A stretch of DNA of 64,000 nt from Caldilineae bacterium (GTDB lineage: Bacteria; Chloroflexota; Anaerolineae; JAAEKA01), in NCBI GenBank assembly GCA_020634555.1, contig JACKBK010000004.1:1-64000 (forward strand). Reading direction: 5' to 3'. Positions 36,920 to 45,921 of the stretch are shown piece by piece; positions within the stretch are counted from its first letter, which is position 1, and each line of letters opens with the position of its first letter. A program made the position numbers and the translations under genes. The notes below the pieces were generated by a model, which was given only the letters and a program-made list of their open reading frames with translations, ran no database searches and was not told the origin of the DNA.

Positions 36920-39900
36920 TTAAAGCTTGGTCCCCTGTGGTCTCAAGGATCTACGGGTGAGACGGTGGGCTTTTGGTGGACGCTGGCGTTGCAGATCCAC
37001 CAGCGCGCGCCGGGCGTCACTTAAGGTGATCTTGTTTCGGCCAGCAGCCAACATCAGGTTGACGGCTTCCATACAGTGCTGTTGCAGCAGATAGGGCTTG
37101 CCGCGCGCGTGCAGAGCGATGTATGAGACCGCTTCAGGAGCGATCTGATAGATTCCGCGTACCGGCTCAAGGATGAGCTCACGGGCTGCTTCATCGCTCA
37201 GCGGGCCGAGTGCCACCTCGTTGAACAAGTTGTACCACGGGCTTTCAACGCGGTCCCAGCTTTTGCTGATGTTGACGCCGGCCACCACCGCGCCCAGGCT
37301 ATAGGCAAAAGTGCGCATGAAAATCCGCCGAAGTTGCTGCTGCGTCACCGGCTGATAGGTGTTCATGACATCCATCTCGTCCAGTATCAGTACCACGCGC
37401 ACCGTTTTCCTGGTGGTTTGCGCCAGCAGTTCGAGAATGCTGTCCAGATCGCGGCTGAACTCGCGGTGATCGTACTCGGTCCACGCAATCTGGTGATAGC
37501 GCAGAGCGGGAATCGACGGCAGGTAGCGGGGTAGGCAGCCGATCGTTTCTTCCATCATGATGCTGAACAGTTCGTCGTCCATGGTTCCTTCCAGGTCAAC
37601 GTAGACTGGAACAAACATGAACTCGGAATCGTGGGCTGTGTGCAGATGCTCTACCAGATGCAGGAGGAGACTGGTTTTTCCGATGCGCCGTTCTCCGTGG
37701 ATCATGATGCTGTTCTCGTGCAGCGTGTCCACAATACGCGCCAGGGTATCGTGGCGGCCAAAGAACATCTCTTGAGTGGTGACCGGTTCTCCCGACACGT
37801 ATGGGTTAAAGCGGCGTCGCAGCGCTGCCCGGCGACGTTTACGTTGCCGGATAGTCAGCAGCGCTATGCCCATCAATCCGGTCAACGCCGTAGCGGTGGA
37901 GACTGCCATCACCGATGCCTGTGAGACGGAGATCCGGCCGAGCATCGGCGCAACGACCGACGGCACGACTTCCAGATCAACCCGCTCGATCGCGGACGTG
38001 TTAAGTTCGCCGTCCACCGCCTGGACTTCCAGTGTATAGTGCCCCGGCCCGAGAGGATCAAGCGTCCAGTGCTCGTCCGTTTCGTTCTGCCAGCCGGCGC
38101 CCATCTGGGGGATTCTCATGCGATAACCAAGCTCGCTGGCCGGTGTGGCCATGTCTGAGCCTTCCACGGCAACGCCGATAGGGGTTTGTGAGAGAAACTG
38201 CACCTTCCCGCCGGCCGGTGGTTTGCCGTTCACTGAGACAAAACGCACAGTGGGAGGTACCTGCTCCGGTTGGTGGCGCATGATTCCGGTTTGCGTGCCG
38301 ATCCACACGCCGTTCGCCGCGTCCCGCGCTAATACGTGAACCTCGTTGTCGTTCAGTCCTTGTTCCCGTGTAAAGATTCTTTGCACCAGGCTGTCCACGT
38401 CGAGCTTGACCAGGCCCGCGCCGGCGCCGGCCCACAGATAGCTGTCGTCCGGCGCGAGCAGCGCGTAGATCGGGCTGCCAATGCGGTCGATCAAGCGCCA
38501 CTCGTTGCTGCTTGTGTCCAATGCATACACGTCACCGGTGTCCGTGCCGGCCCAGACGGGGTATTGAGCATTCGGGGCGTTAGACGCTGCTACACTGAGA
38601 ACCTTGCTGGTAGTTCCCTCACCGAGTTGGTAGTTGGTCCAACGGCTTGAACCGTAACTGAGGCGATTGATGGCTGTGTTGGTGCCAACCCAGATGGTGC
38701 CGGTGCTGTCTTCGGCAATCGCGTTCTGGCTAACGATGTTGTCTGCGAGGCCGTCATTTGTGGTGTAGTGGGTCCACTGACCACCGCGGCCGCTAGGCAT
38801 TGGCACGAACCGGTGAACGCCGTTGTAGGTGCCGAACCACAGCGAGCCATCGCTGGCTGCGAGGGAAGCACGCAGGACATTGGACCCCAGCGTTTCGTCT
38901 CCGAATGCTTGCCAGGCAGGCAAGTGGTCCTCAGCAGCGGTCAACACATCCATGACGCGGGCACGGACGATACCCTGTCGCGCAGTCCCTATCCAGACAA
39001 AGCCGTTATTGTCTACCAGAACCGAACGTACCATGTCCTCAGGAAGCCCGCTTCTCTCCGCGCTTATGTGATGCACTGTATTACCGTCAACCACAATGAC
39101 TCCCAGCCGGTCGCTGGCAAACCAGAGGCGTCCTTGTCTATCGACGAAAGCTGCTGTGGCGGAATCGATGGTTGGCTGGTCAAGAGTTGCCAGTTTTTGC
39201 CACGAGCGCGTGTCCAGGCGGCTGACGCCGGCAATGGTCGCCAGCCAGGCCGTACCTGAGGAATCCAACACGATGCTGGCGACGGCGTCCGCTGCTAATC
39301 CATCCCTGGTGGTCAGCGTCCGCCAGTTCTTGCCGCCCCAAAAGAAGGAAAGTCCATCTGGATTGAAGAGGCTGACGCCGCTGCCGTTGGTGCCGATCCA
39401 AAGAGCACCGTCGCTGTCCAATGTGAGGGCAAGAACGTTGTTTGATGCGATTCCCTCGGCGGATTGTCCTGGCTCGGGCATGCCGAAGTGACGCCAATGG
39501 TCGGTGTAGCTCCACAGACCCTCACCTGCTGTGCCGACCCAAAGTGTTTCCGGCCATTGGCCGCGCGCGGGCGCAACTCGCAGGGCCTGAATACGACTAT
39601 GGAAGCGAACGTTATCGATCCAATATGCTTGCCTCGATTGAGCGTCGATGCGATGAAGCGTGTCGCCGCCTGCCCAAATCCGCCCGTTGCTGTCCTCTGC
39701 CAGCGCCAGCACTCTCGCGGGCAGCCCACTTTGTTGATAGAGGGGAACAACCGTCCATGACGCTCCGTCGAAGGTGGCGACCCCTGCATCTGTACCAGCC
39801 CACAGCATGCCGTCTGTCGTCCCCAGCAGCGCAAAGACGGGACCTGTCAATCCCTCGATGCCGACAACCTGCCATGGATTTCCGGGCGTGTCTGTGTGCA

Positions 39901-40321
39901 TTCGAGCCACACCATGGTCGCCTCCAGCCCAGAGCGTACCATCTATCGTCTGCGCAACGGCGCGGATGGGGCCTTTCGGCAGTCCATCGTTGGGCGTAAA
40001 CGACCGCCAGCGGCCGTCGAAATGGTCCAGTCCGCTGTTGGTTCCCACCCAGATCGTCTGGTCTTGGCCCGCGAAGACTATATTTGCGTTGTTTGAAGTC
40101 GGCCCTTCGGCATGTTGCGTCCAATCAGCGTGCCGCGCACGGACCTCGGATGCCGAAATCCAGCGCGAGGATGCTGGCAGACTCATGGCAAGAACTGCTG
40201 CTATTGCGCAGACGGTCAAAATCGGAGCGATTTGTCGGGCTGCGTGTCTACTGTGACGCGACGGTGGAGCCGGGGACCGTGCTTTGGTGTAACCAGTTTT
40301 GAGGAAGTTGTGAGTTTGCAT
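36920..40321 (-). CDS. Transmembrane two-component-type propeller fused to a STAND-like ATPase
   Basis: Product of 1133 residues with one helix near the N terminus (about 30-52). A long extracytoplasmic array of Reg_prop blades (about 75-690; repeated WVGTNSGLDHFDG, LWAGTDAGVATFDG, WIGTARQGI) is followed by a Y_Y_Y domain (about 700-785). A second helix (about 802-822) and a basic stop-transfer RKRRRAALRRR lead to a cytoplasmic P-loop ATPase: Walker A GERRIGKTS near 876-884 and Walker B VVLILDEMDV near 974-983. In known Reg_prop proteins this position holds a histidine kinase. The ATG at 40319-40321 is preferred; a TTG 39 nt upstream is possible. Ligand and output unknown. Confidence 0.82.
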   Translation of the reverse strand: MQTHNFLKTGYTKARSPAPPSRHSRHAARQIAPILTVCAIAAVLAMSLPASSRWISASEVRARHADWTQHAEGPTSNNANIVFAGQDQTIWVGTNSGLDHFDGRWRSFTPNDGLPKGPIRAVAQTIDGTLWAGGDHGVARMHTDTPGNPWQVVGIEGLTGPVFALLGTTDGMLWAGTDAGVATFDGASWTVVPLYQQSGLPARVLALAEDSNGRIWAGGDTLHRIDAQSRQAYWIDNVRFHSRIQALRVAPARGQWPETLWVGTAGEGLWSYTDHWRHFGMPEPGQSAEGIASNNVLALTLDSDGALWIGTNGSGVSLFNPDGLSFFWGGKNWRTLTTRDGLAADAVASIVLDSSGTAWLATIAGVSRLDTRSWQKLATLDQPTIDSATAAFVDRQGRLWFASDRLGVIVVDGNTVHHISAERSGLPEDMVRSVLVDNNGFVWIGTARQGIVRARVMDVLTAAEDHLPAWQAFGDETLGSNVLRASLAASDGSLWFGTYNGVHRFVPMPSGRGGQWTHYTTNDGLADNIVSQNAIAEDSTGTIWVGTNTAINRLSYGSSRWTNYQLGEGTTSKVLSVAASNAPNAQYPVWAGTDTGDVYALDTSSNEWRLIDRIGSPIYALLAPDDSYLWAGAGAGLVKLDVDSLVQRIFTREQGLNDNEVHVLARDAANGVWIGTQTGIMRHQPEQVPPTVRFVSVNGKPPAGGKVQFLSQTPIGVAVEGSDMATPASELGYRMRIPQMGAGWQNETDEHWTLDPLGPGHYTLEVQAVDGELNTSAIERVDLEVVPSVVAPMLGRISVSQASVMAVSTATALTGLMGIALLTIRQRKRRRAALRRRFNPYVSGEPVTTQEMFFGRHDTLARIVDTLHENSIMIHGERRIGKTSLLLHLVEHLHTAHDSEFMFVPVYVDLEGTMDDELFSIMMEETIGCLPRYLPSIPALRYHQIAWTEYDHREFSRDLDSILELLAQTTRKTVRVVLILDEMDVMNTYQPVTQQQLRRIFMRTFAYSLGAVVAGVNISKSWDRVESPWYNLFNEVALGPLSDEAARELILEPVRGIYQIAPEAVSYIALHARGKPYLLQQHCMEAVNLMLAAGRNKITLSDARRALVDLQRQRPPKAHRLTRRSLRPQGTKL

Positions 40322-40623
40322 GGCATCGACGATTCCTCGTTGTTTGTGGATATGCCTCAAATTAAAATATCATGAATCATTGCGCCCTGTTGCCTGAATC
40401 CTATTGCATTTGAGCTTCAGGTGCGCTATCATGGGGGCAAGTCTGGCAGCGATTCAGCCGCTCAGATCATGCCAATCTTCTATAACTGTACATAATATAC
40501 CATAACTTGACCAATAAATCAAGCCTATGTAAAGTTGCTGCGGCCTAAGCACGTTACGATACCTTCAATGAAGGGCAAAACGGCTTTGGCGGCCTTTGAA
40601 AATGCTTCAGGGAGGAGCATCAA
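40322..40623. other. Divergent control region, propeller-ATPase and LysM genes
   Basis: No gene seen. An AT-rich core (about 40478-40535) holds the LysM promoter and is a likely site for the opposing promoter too. Confidence 0.45.
40507..40535 (+). promoter_or_regulatory. Predicted promoter of the LysM gene
   Basis: TTGACC and TAAAGT are separated by 17 nt, about 82 nt before the predicted transcript reaches the ATG. Confidence 0.45.
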
Positions 40624-41463
40624 ATGCGCAAGTCACGAGTCACCGTTGCTCTCGTCATTGCTTTCGTGCTTGCCGTGTTTGTTTTACCAAACAGCGGCAT
40701 TGCGTCATCGCTCCAACAGGAGTCTGTGTCATACGTTGTGCGGAGTGGTGACAACCTTTCCAGTATAGCAAGCCGGTATGGCACCTCTGTGAGCGCCATC
40801 GTCCAGGCCAACGGGTTGGCTACCACGGTAATCCGGCCTGGCCAAACACTCAGGATTCCCACCGCGTCGAGATCCGACTCGTCGTCCAGCGGATCAAGGA
40901 ATCCCAGCAGCACCGGAAGCAGTGCAACTACAGGGGGTAGCTACGTCGTTCGTAGCGGCGAGTCGCTTTGGTCGATCGCCAATCGCTACGGCGTGTCGGT
41001 CAGCACGTTGAGGTCGCTCAACGGTCTCAGCGGAGATGTGATTCTCCCTGGACAGACGTTGGCGATTCCTGCCTCATCGGGCAGTAGTTCATCGAGCGTC
41101 CCATCTGCTATAGTCTCCACAAGCAGGTCGTCTTCAGCACCGTCAACCTGTTCCAGCGGCTACACCGTTAAGCCTGGCGACACGTTGTATTCCATCGCGG
41201 CGCGCTGTGGGATATCAGTTCAACGGCTGCAGAATGCCAACGGCATCTCAGGGTCCGCAATCTATCGCGGGCAGTCGCTGACCATTCCGTCAGGCACTTC
41301 GGGATCCTGGTCCTCAAGCGCGCAACCCACGGCTACACGGTTGTTTTCATCCCCGTCACCTGCCCCAAGCCAGGCGCCTGCCAGCCAGCAGAACCCAATA
41401 ATTTTGTTTCCAACACCGGTTCCACCATTTCCGCCCTTGTCTTACCCCACACCTGACCCATAA
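40624..41463 (+). CDS. Secreted triple-LysM protein
   Basis: Product of 279 residues with a signal peptide (about 1-28) and three LysM repeats at about 37-79, 107-149 and 180-222, each starting YVVRSGDxLxSIAxRYG or YTVKPGDTLYSIAARCG and ending in GQxLxIP. Ser-rich linkers join them, and the tail is Pro/Ser-rich without a catalytic domain. LysM repeats bind GlcNAc-containing glycans, so this is probably a wall- or glycan-binding scaffold. GGGAGGAGC precedes the ATG. Confidence 0.88.
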   Translation: MRKSRVTVALVIAFVLAVFVLPNSGIASSLQQESVSYVVRSGDNLSSIASRYGTSVSAIVQANGLATTVIRPGQTLRIPTASRSDSSSSGSRNPSSTGSSATTGGSYVVRSGESLWSIANRYGVSVSTLRSLNGLSGDVILPGQTLAIPASSGSSSSSVPSAIVSTSRSSSAPSTCSSGYTVKPGDTLYSIAARCGISVQRLQNANGISGSAIYRGQSLTIPSGTSGSWSSSAQPTATRLFSSPSPAPSQAPASQQNPIILFPTPVPPFPPLSYPTPDP

Positions 41464-41487
41464 ATTGTTGCTGGTCTTTGCTGTTGT

Positions 41488-44280
41488 TCAGTTCTCCGCC
41501 CGCTCCAAACGGAGCCACTCCACCTGTGCAGCGGCGTTTGGTTCCCGCCAGCCCGCGCCGACGCCAACACTGGTTGCCTGCAATCCTTCGATTTCCTCGA
41601 CCGCTGCTGGCTTCCCGGCGCTGTCGATCGTGACAATGCCTGCTTGCGCCCAGCGAAATCGGCCGCGCAGGTCGCTCAGGTCGAGGTCGCGTAGCGCTTG
41701 AGCGGCTTCGGCGCTCAGTTGGTCGCTGGCCGTGTCCTTGACAGCTACGGCCAGGAGATCGCCCGGCCCGGCCTGCTGCACGAAATCAACCAGCGCCGGC
41801 GACGCGGCGGGATCTCCGTGGGTATCGAAGCTGTCCACCGCTTTGACTTCACCCGTAGCGCCGTCGATGAGCGCCAGATTGTAGCCGCGCTGGTTGGGTG
41901 AGATGTCGTGGCCGTTCAGCCAGATGTGGGCGTAGTTTCCCGCTTCCAGGCCGGCGCTTTCGACCAACAGGCTGAACGGCGAGCCTGTCCCGATCAGTGT
42001 GTCAACCGGGTACGTGTGGCCGAACCGCAACACGATCTTGTTTTCGTGGTCGGTCAGCGCTTCCGGTGGCAGCCCAAAGCTCAAGCCGCTCCATTCAGCC
42101 GGCAGTGACTGTTCGGCAGTTTGAAAGCCATTGACAACGAGGCTCAGGGTTTGGCCTGGTCCAGCAGCGGCAGCCCGGACTGTCGCAGTGTACGGTCCCG
42201 GCGCGACCGGCTCTGCGAAGAGCGCCGTTTCGCGGCGCTGCGCCCACAGGCTCGTCATGGCATCTTGATTCGACCCCAGCCCGCTCCACCCCTCGCCGCG
42301 GGCCAACGGGTCGGAAGCAGGTCTGATTGCGAGGTCGTCTGTCGCCACTGCCGCTTGCACCTTGTAGAGAACGTGATCGCCGTCTTGCGCCATAAAGGTC
42401 ACGGGCAGGAATCGTTCCACGAAGGTCGCGAACTCAGGCGGAACCTGGTCGCGGTGGACGACCACGAAGCGGACGTTCAGCGCCTGCAGCGCCTGGGCGG
42501 CGTCTGCGGCGGCTTGGCTGAGCAGCGGATCACCTGCCAGTGTTTCGTCACCCGCACGCAGCGCGGCGAGCGTGTCCGCCATCTGCGCCTGGATGTGTGG
42601 ATGATCATCGTCGGCGTTGGCCAGCACGGTCAGCGGCCCGATCAGCGGCGCCTCCAGGAAGTAGCGAAACTTGAACTCGGGGTTGCGCGAGGTGTTGCCA
42701 CCCAGAATCGGCTTGCCGTGGCTGGTCTGCCACCACTGCTCCGACATGATGATCAGGTCCTGTTTGCCGAACACACTGAAGCCGTTGCGCCAGCCCACAG
42801 GCAGGTCGAGGACGGCGAAGTCGCCCGGTTCGGCTGCAATCGTCTGGTAGATCGAAGGCGTCTGCATGTCGGCCGTGGGCAGCGGCGCCGACAGGTTCTC
42901 GAACACCAAAATCGCGGCCAGCGCTACTAATGTGATCCGGACGACGCGACGCCCTTCCCGGCCGGGATTGGCCAGCTTGCTCATCAGCCAGTAGCTTCCC
43001 ATCGCGACCAGTGGCGCAACTGAGACGAGCAGCATGACGCTGAAGCGACTGGGGTAGCGGTTTCCCTTCAGAAACGGCAGGTTTTGCAACAGACGGAACA
43101 GCCCTGGAATGCCGGTGTCGTGCCCCATCCAACGCACCGACGGCCCCAGCGTCAGCAGGAAAAACACCGCGGCCGCTGCGACCCAGAACCACGTCCAGCG
43201 CCGTCGCCTGTGGGTCCACGCTCCGGCAATGGCCAGGCCGAGACCGAGAATTCCCAGTGTCAGGTGTTGACCCTTGTTGACCTGCCACTGCGTTCCGTCG
43301 GGCTGAAGCGCCGAGTCGTCGGACGCCCTGACCACGATGTTGCCCAGCAGCGGGTGCAACTGGGTCGGCAGCGCATAGCCGGCCAGGTCGGCCGAGAACA
43401 CGTCGGCGAACCCCCCGCCTTCGACCAGGAAATCGCCTTCGGCGCGCATGTCGGGCAGCATGTTGGCCAGAATCGGCGTCAGGCCGGCGACAAAGACGAC
43501 GGCGATCAACGCCAGGTTGCGCAGCAGCCGTACCAGGTTTTGTCTGAGTTGCCGCGGCGCATCCCGGTCAGCGGGCCAGAAGAGCTGGGCAAGTTGCCAA
43601 ACCGCTACCAGCGCGACGAAGATGCCCAGAAATGCAGCGTAGGTCAGCTCGGCGTAGGCTTGCAGCAGGATGAACAGCGCCGCCAGCAGCGGCTCGCGCA
43701 GGCCCGCTCTGGGACGCACACTGCGCAGCGTATAAAGCACTGCAAAGGGAATCCACTGCGAGCTGGCGATGTTGAACTGGCCCAGCGACGCGTAGAACAG
43801 CTTGCTGGACGAGAAGGCATACAAGAGTCCACCCAGAAACGCGGCGCCATCCACGATCAGCCGCTGCTGGCTGTTTCGGGTGTCGCCCACCGAGCGCAGT
43901 ACCTCCAGGCAAAGCAAATACGCGCCGTAACCACCCAGCACGAACGAGCTGAGCAGCAGGAGGTTGGATGCCACGACGACGCTGAACGCGCTCTGCAGCG
44001 GTATGGAGAGCAGACCGTTCCAGACCGTCAGCGTGTAGAAGGCCAGGTTGATGCCGACGGGATAGAACATCCACTGGCTGGCGAAGGGGTTGATCTGGCG
44101 GTCGATGAGGCTGTGCTTGATCCACCACAGGTTCCAAGCCAGCGCCGGGTCGTCGATGCCATCTCCGGGGACGTGGGTAGTCAGCCGTAGCGCCAGCGGC
44201 AGTGTAAGCAGCAAGCTCAGAATCGTGTAGATCGCCAGCACGGTGAGGTGGCGGCGGACAAGTGGTCGCGGGGCGGGCAT
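41488..44280 (-). CDS. Large polytopic membrane protein, GT-C-glycosyltransferase-like
   Basis: Product of 930 residues. The N-terminal half has about ten membrane helices, with GDGIDDPALAWNLWWIKHSL in the first extracytoplasmic loop; paired acidic residues there match the catalytic D-D pattern of GT-C enzymes. The C-terminal half (about 520-930) is mostly soluble and extracytoplasmic, including VGWRNGFSVFGKQ and a beta-rich portion near 690-800. Such proteins often move lipid-linked sugars onto glycans or lipids; the specific activity is unknown. The start ATG at 44278-44280 has no ribosome site but fits a leaderless transcript. A much longer in-frame extension would run into folC and is rejected. 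Confidence 0.65.
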   Translation of the reverse strand: MPAPRPLVRRHLTVLAIYTILSLLLTLPLALRLTTHVPGDGIDDPALAWNLWWIKHSLIDRQINPFASQWMFYPVGINLAFYTLTVWNGLLSIPLQSAFSVVVASNLLLLSSFVLGGYGAYLLCLEVLRSVGDTRNSQQRLIVDGAAFLGGLLYAFSSSKLFYASLGQFNIASSQWIPFAVLYTLRSVRPRAGLREPLLAALFILLQAYAELTYAAFLGIFVALVAVWQLAQLFWPADRDAPRQLRQNLVRLLRNLALIAVVFVAGLTPILANMLPDMRAEGDFLVEGGGFADVFSADLAGYALPTQLHPLLGNIVVRASDDSALQPDGTQWQVNKGQHLTLGILGLGLAIAGAWTHRRRRWTWFWVAAAAVFFLLTLGPSVRWMGHDTGIPGLFRLLQNLPFLKGNRYPSRFSVMLLVSVAPLVAMGSYWLMSKLANPGREGRRVVRITLVALAAILVFENLSAPLPTADMQTPSIYQTIAAEPGDFAVLDLPVGWRNGFSVFGKQDLIIMSEQWWQTSHGKPILGGNTSRNPEFKFRYFLEAPLIGPLTVLANADDDHPHIQAQMADTLAALRAGDETLAGDPLLSQAAADAAQALQALNVRFVVVHRDQVPPEFATFVERFLPVTFMAQDGDHVLYKVQAAVATDDLAIRPASDPLARGEGWSGLGSNQDAMTSLWAQRRETALFAEPVAPGPYTATVRAAAAGPGQTLSLVVNGFQTAEQSLPAEWSGLSFGLPPEALTDHENKIVLRFGHTYPVDTLIGTGSPFSLLVESAGLEAGNYAHIWLNGHDISPNQRGYNLALIDGATGEVKAVDSFDTHGDPAASPALVDFVQQAGPGDLLAVAVKDTASDQLSAEAAQALRDLDLSDLRGRFRWAQAGIVTIDSAGKPAAVEEIEGLQATSVGVGAGWREPNAAAQVEWLRLERAEN

Positions 44281-44286
44281 GGGGGT

Positions 44287-44315
44287 CTTATACCACCGCC
44301 CGGCGCATTTGACAA
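44287..44315 (-). promoter_or_regulatory. Promoter giving a probable leaderless mRNA
   Basis: On the minus strand TTGTCA and TATAAG are 17 nt apart, and the ATG of the membrane protein gene begins 7 nt after the -10 box, the usual start-site distance. Confidence 0.55.
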
Positions 44316-44397
44316 AGGTCTTCAGATTTGGCTTTACGTTTTTCGGTTCATGCGGTAAAATTGCTGCAACCTGTCTGTTTACAGAAAGAACCGTCGA

Positions 44398-45921
44398 TTG
44401 AGTCTCTCCCCTTTGTACCAGGCCGCCCTGGACTACATCTACAACTATGTGGACTACGAGCGCCGGCGCAACGTGGCCTACACCGAGATTGCCTGGGATC
44501 TCGACCGGACTCGCCGCGTGCTGGCGGCGCTGGGCGATCCGCAGCTGCGCTACCACATCGTGCATGTGGCCGGCAGCAAGGGCAAGGGATCAACCGCGGC
44601 CGGCATTGAGTCGATCCTGCGCGCGGCCGGGCTGCGCACCGGGTTCTACACGTCACCCCATCTGCACACCTTTCGCGAGCGCATTCGAGTCGCTGGCCGG
44701 TTAATCGAACGCGACGAGGTGGTGGCGCTGCTGGAACAGTGCAAGCCGGCCATCGAACGCGTCCCGGGGATCACGACATTTGAGATCATGACCGTGCTGG
44801 CGATGCAGTATTTTGCGGCGCAACAGGTGGAGTGGGCGGTGCTGGAGGTCGGGTTGGGCGGGCGGCTTGACGCGACCAACGTCGTGATTCCCGATGTCAG
44901 CGTCATCACCCGCATCGGCCTGGAACACACGGCGCTGCTGGGCGACACGCTGGACGAGATCGCCCGCGAGAAGGCCGGCATCATCAAGCCAGGTGTGCCG
45001 GTGGTGGTTGGGCCGCAGGCTGACGAGGCGCTCAGCGCGATTCTGGAGGTCGCTGCGCAACGCAGCGCGCCGGCCGTCGTTGTTGGCCGCGACTGGCGTT
45101 GGCAGCCGCTGTCTGCCGATCTTGCCGGCCAGGTGTTTACGGCCACGGACGAGTCTGGTGCTTTGGCGCAGTCGGGTAGCAATGGCGCGGTTAGCGGGCA
45201 GCCATTGCCGCGCGAGCTCAGCGGGCTGGCGACCCCGTTGCTGGGCGAACACCAGTTGGCGAACCAGACGACAGCGATAGCCGCCGGTGCCGAGCTGGCT
45301 CGCCAGGGTGTCGCGATCGACGAGCGTGCCATCCGCCGCGGTTTGGCGGTTGTCTACTGGCCCGGCCGGCTGGAGGTGCTGCAAGCCGGCGGCGCGGGCG
45401 ATACCGCTGTGGTGATCGACTCGGCGCACACGGTCGAGTCGGCGAATTTGCTGTGCGACGCGCTGGACGCGTTTTTCCCTGGCCGGCGCCTGCGGGCCGT
45501 TTTAGGCGTCTCCAACGACAAGGACGCTAGTTCGATACTGGCTGCTTTCGCCGCACGCGGCGCGGCGCTTCATTTGACGCAATCGCGCCACCCGCGCGCT
45601 CTGGATCCGGGCGAGCTGGCAGCCGCCGCCAGCGGTTTGGATGGCGTCAGCGATGTGGCCACTTATTCGTCCGTTGTGGAGGCGCTGGCCGGTGCGTTGA
45701 GCGAATCCGGGGCCGGGAGCGTTGTCTGTGTTGCCGGGTCGCTTTTCGTGGCCGCTGAAGGTCGCGAGGCGTGGCTGGCGCTGCACCCGGACGCGTTGCC
45801 CGCTGAGGACTGGGCGCGAGAGGCCGAACCGGCGGCGGCATCGTGGCAGGTCAGCCAGCAGCCGGCCACATTGCCCGTTCAAGCTGCAAGCCTGCCAAAA
45901 ACCGAAAGGCAGACCGCGTGA
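44398..45921 (+). CDS. folC: Bifunctional dihydrofolate/folylpolyglutamate synthase
   Basis: Adds glutamate to dihydropteroate and then extends folates with ATP. The 507-residue product has the P-loop GSKGKGST at 59-66, GFYTSPHLHTFRERI, the FEIMTVLAMQYFA and GLGGRLDATNVV blocks, and HEHQLANQTTAIA-like GEHQLANQTTAIAAG with a C-terminal Rossmann-like domain. It starts at TTG (44398) with no clear ribosome site; residues from there align with the family start. Its TGA overlaps the lon GTG, implying coupling. pabB-pabC and glyA farther on add to the folate theme. Confidence 0.88.
   Translation: MSLSPLYQAALDYIYNYVDYERRRNVAYTEIAWDLDRTRRVLAALGDPQLRYHIVHVAGSKGKGSTAAGIESILRAAGLRTGFYTSPHLHTFRERIRVAGRLIERDEVVALLEQCKPAIERVPGITTFEIMTVLAMQYFAAQQVEWAVLEVGLGGRLDATNVVIPDVSVITRIGLEHTALLGDTLDEIAREKAGIIKPGVPVVVGPQADEALSAILEVAAQRSAPAVVVGRDWRWQPLSADLAGQVFTATDESGALAQSGSNGAVSGQPLPRELSGLATPLLGEHQLANQTTAIAAGAELARQGVAIDERAIRRGLAVVYWPGRLEVLQAGGAGDTAVVIDSAHTVESANLLCDALDAFFPGRRLRAVLGVSNDKDASSILAAFAARGAALHLTQSRHPRALDPGELAAAASGLDGVSDVATYSSVVEALAGALSESGAGSVVCVAGSLFVAAEGREAWLALHPDALPAEDWAREAEPAAASWQVSQQPATLPVQAASLPKTERQTA

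Noticed and set aside
40322..40360. TTG start adding 13 residues to the propeller-ATPase protein
   Set aside because: The later ATG at 40319-40321 has GAGGA upstream and keeps the N-terminal signal anchor layout; TTG remains only an alternative.
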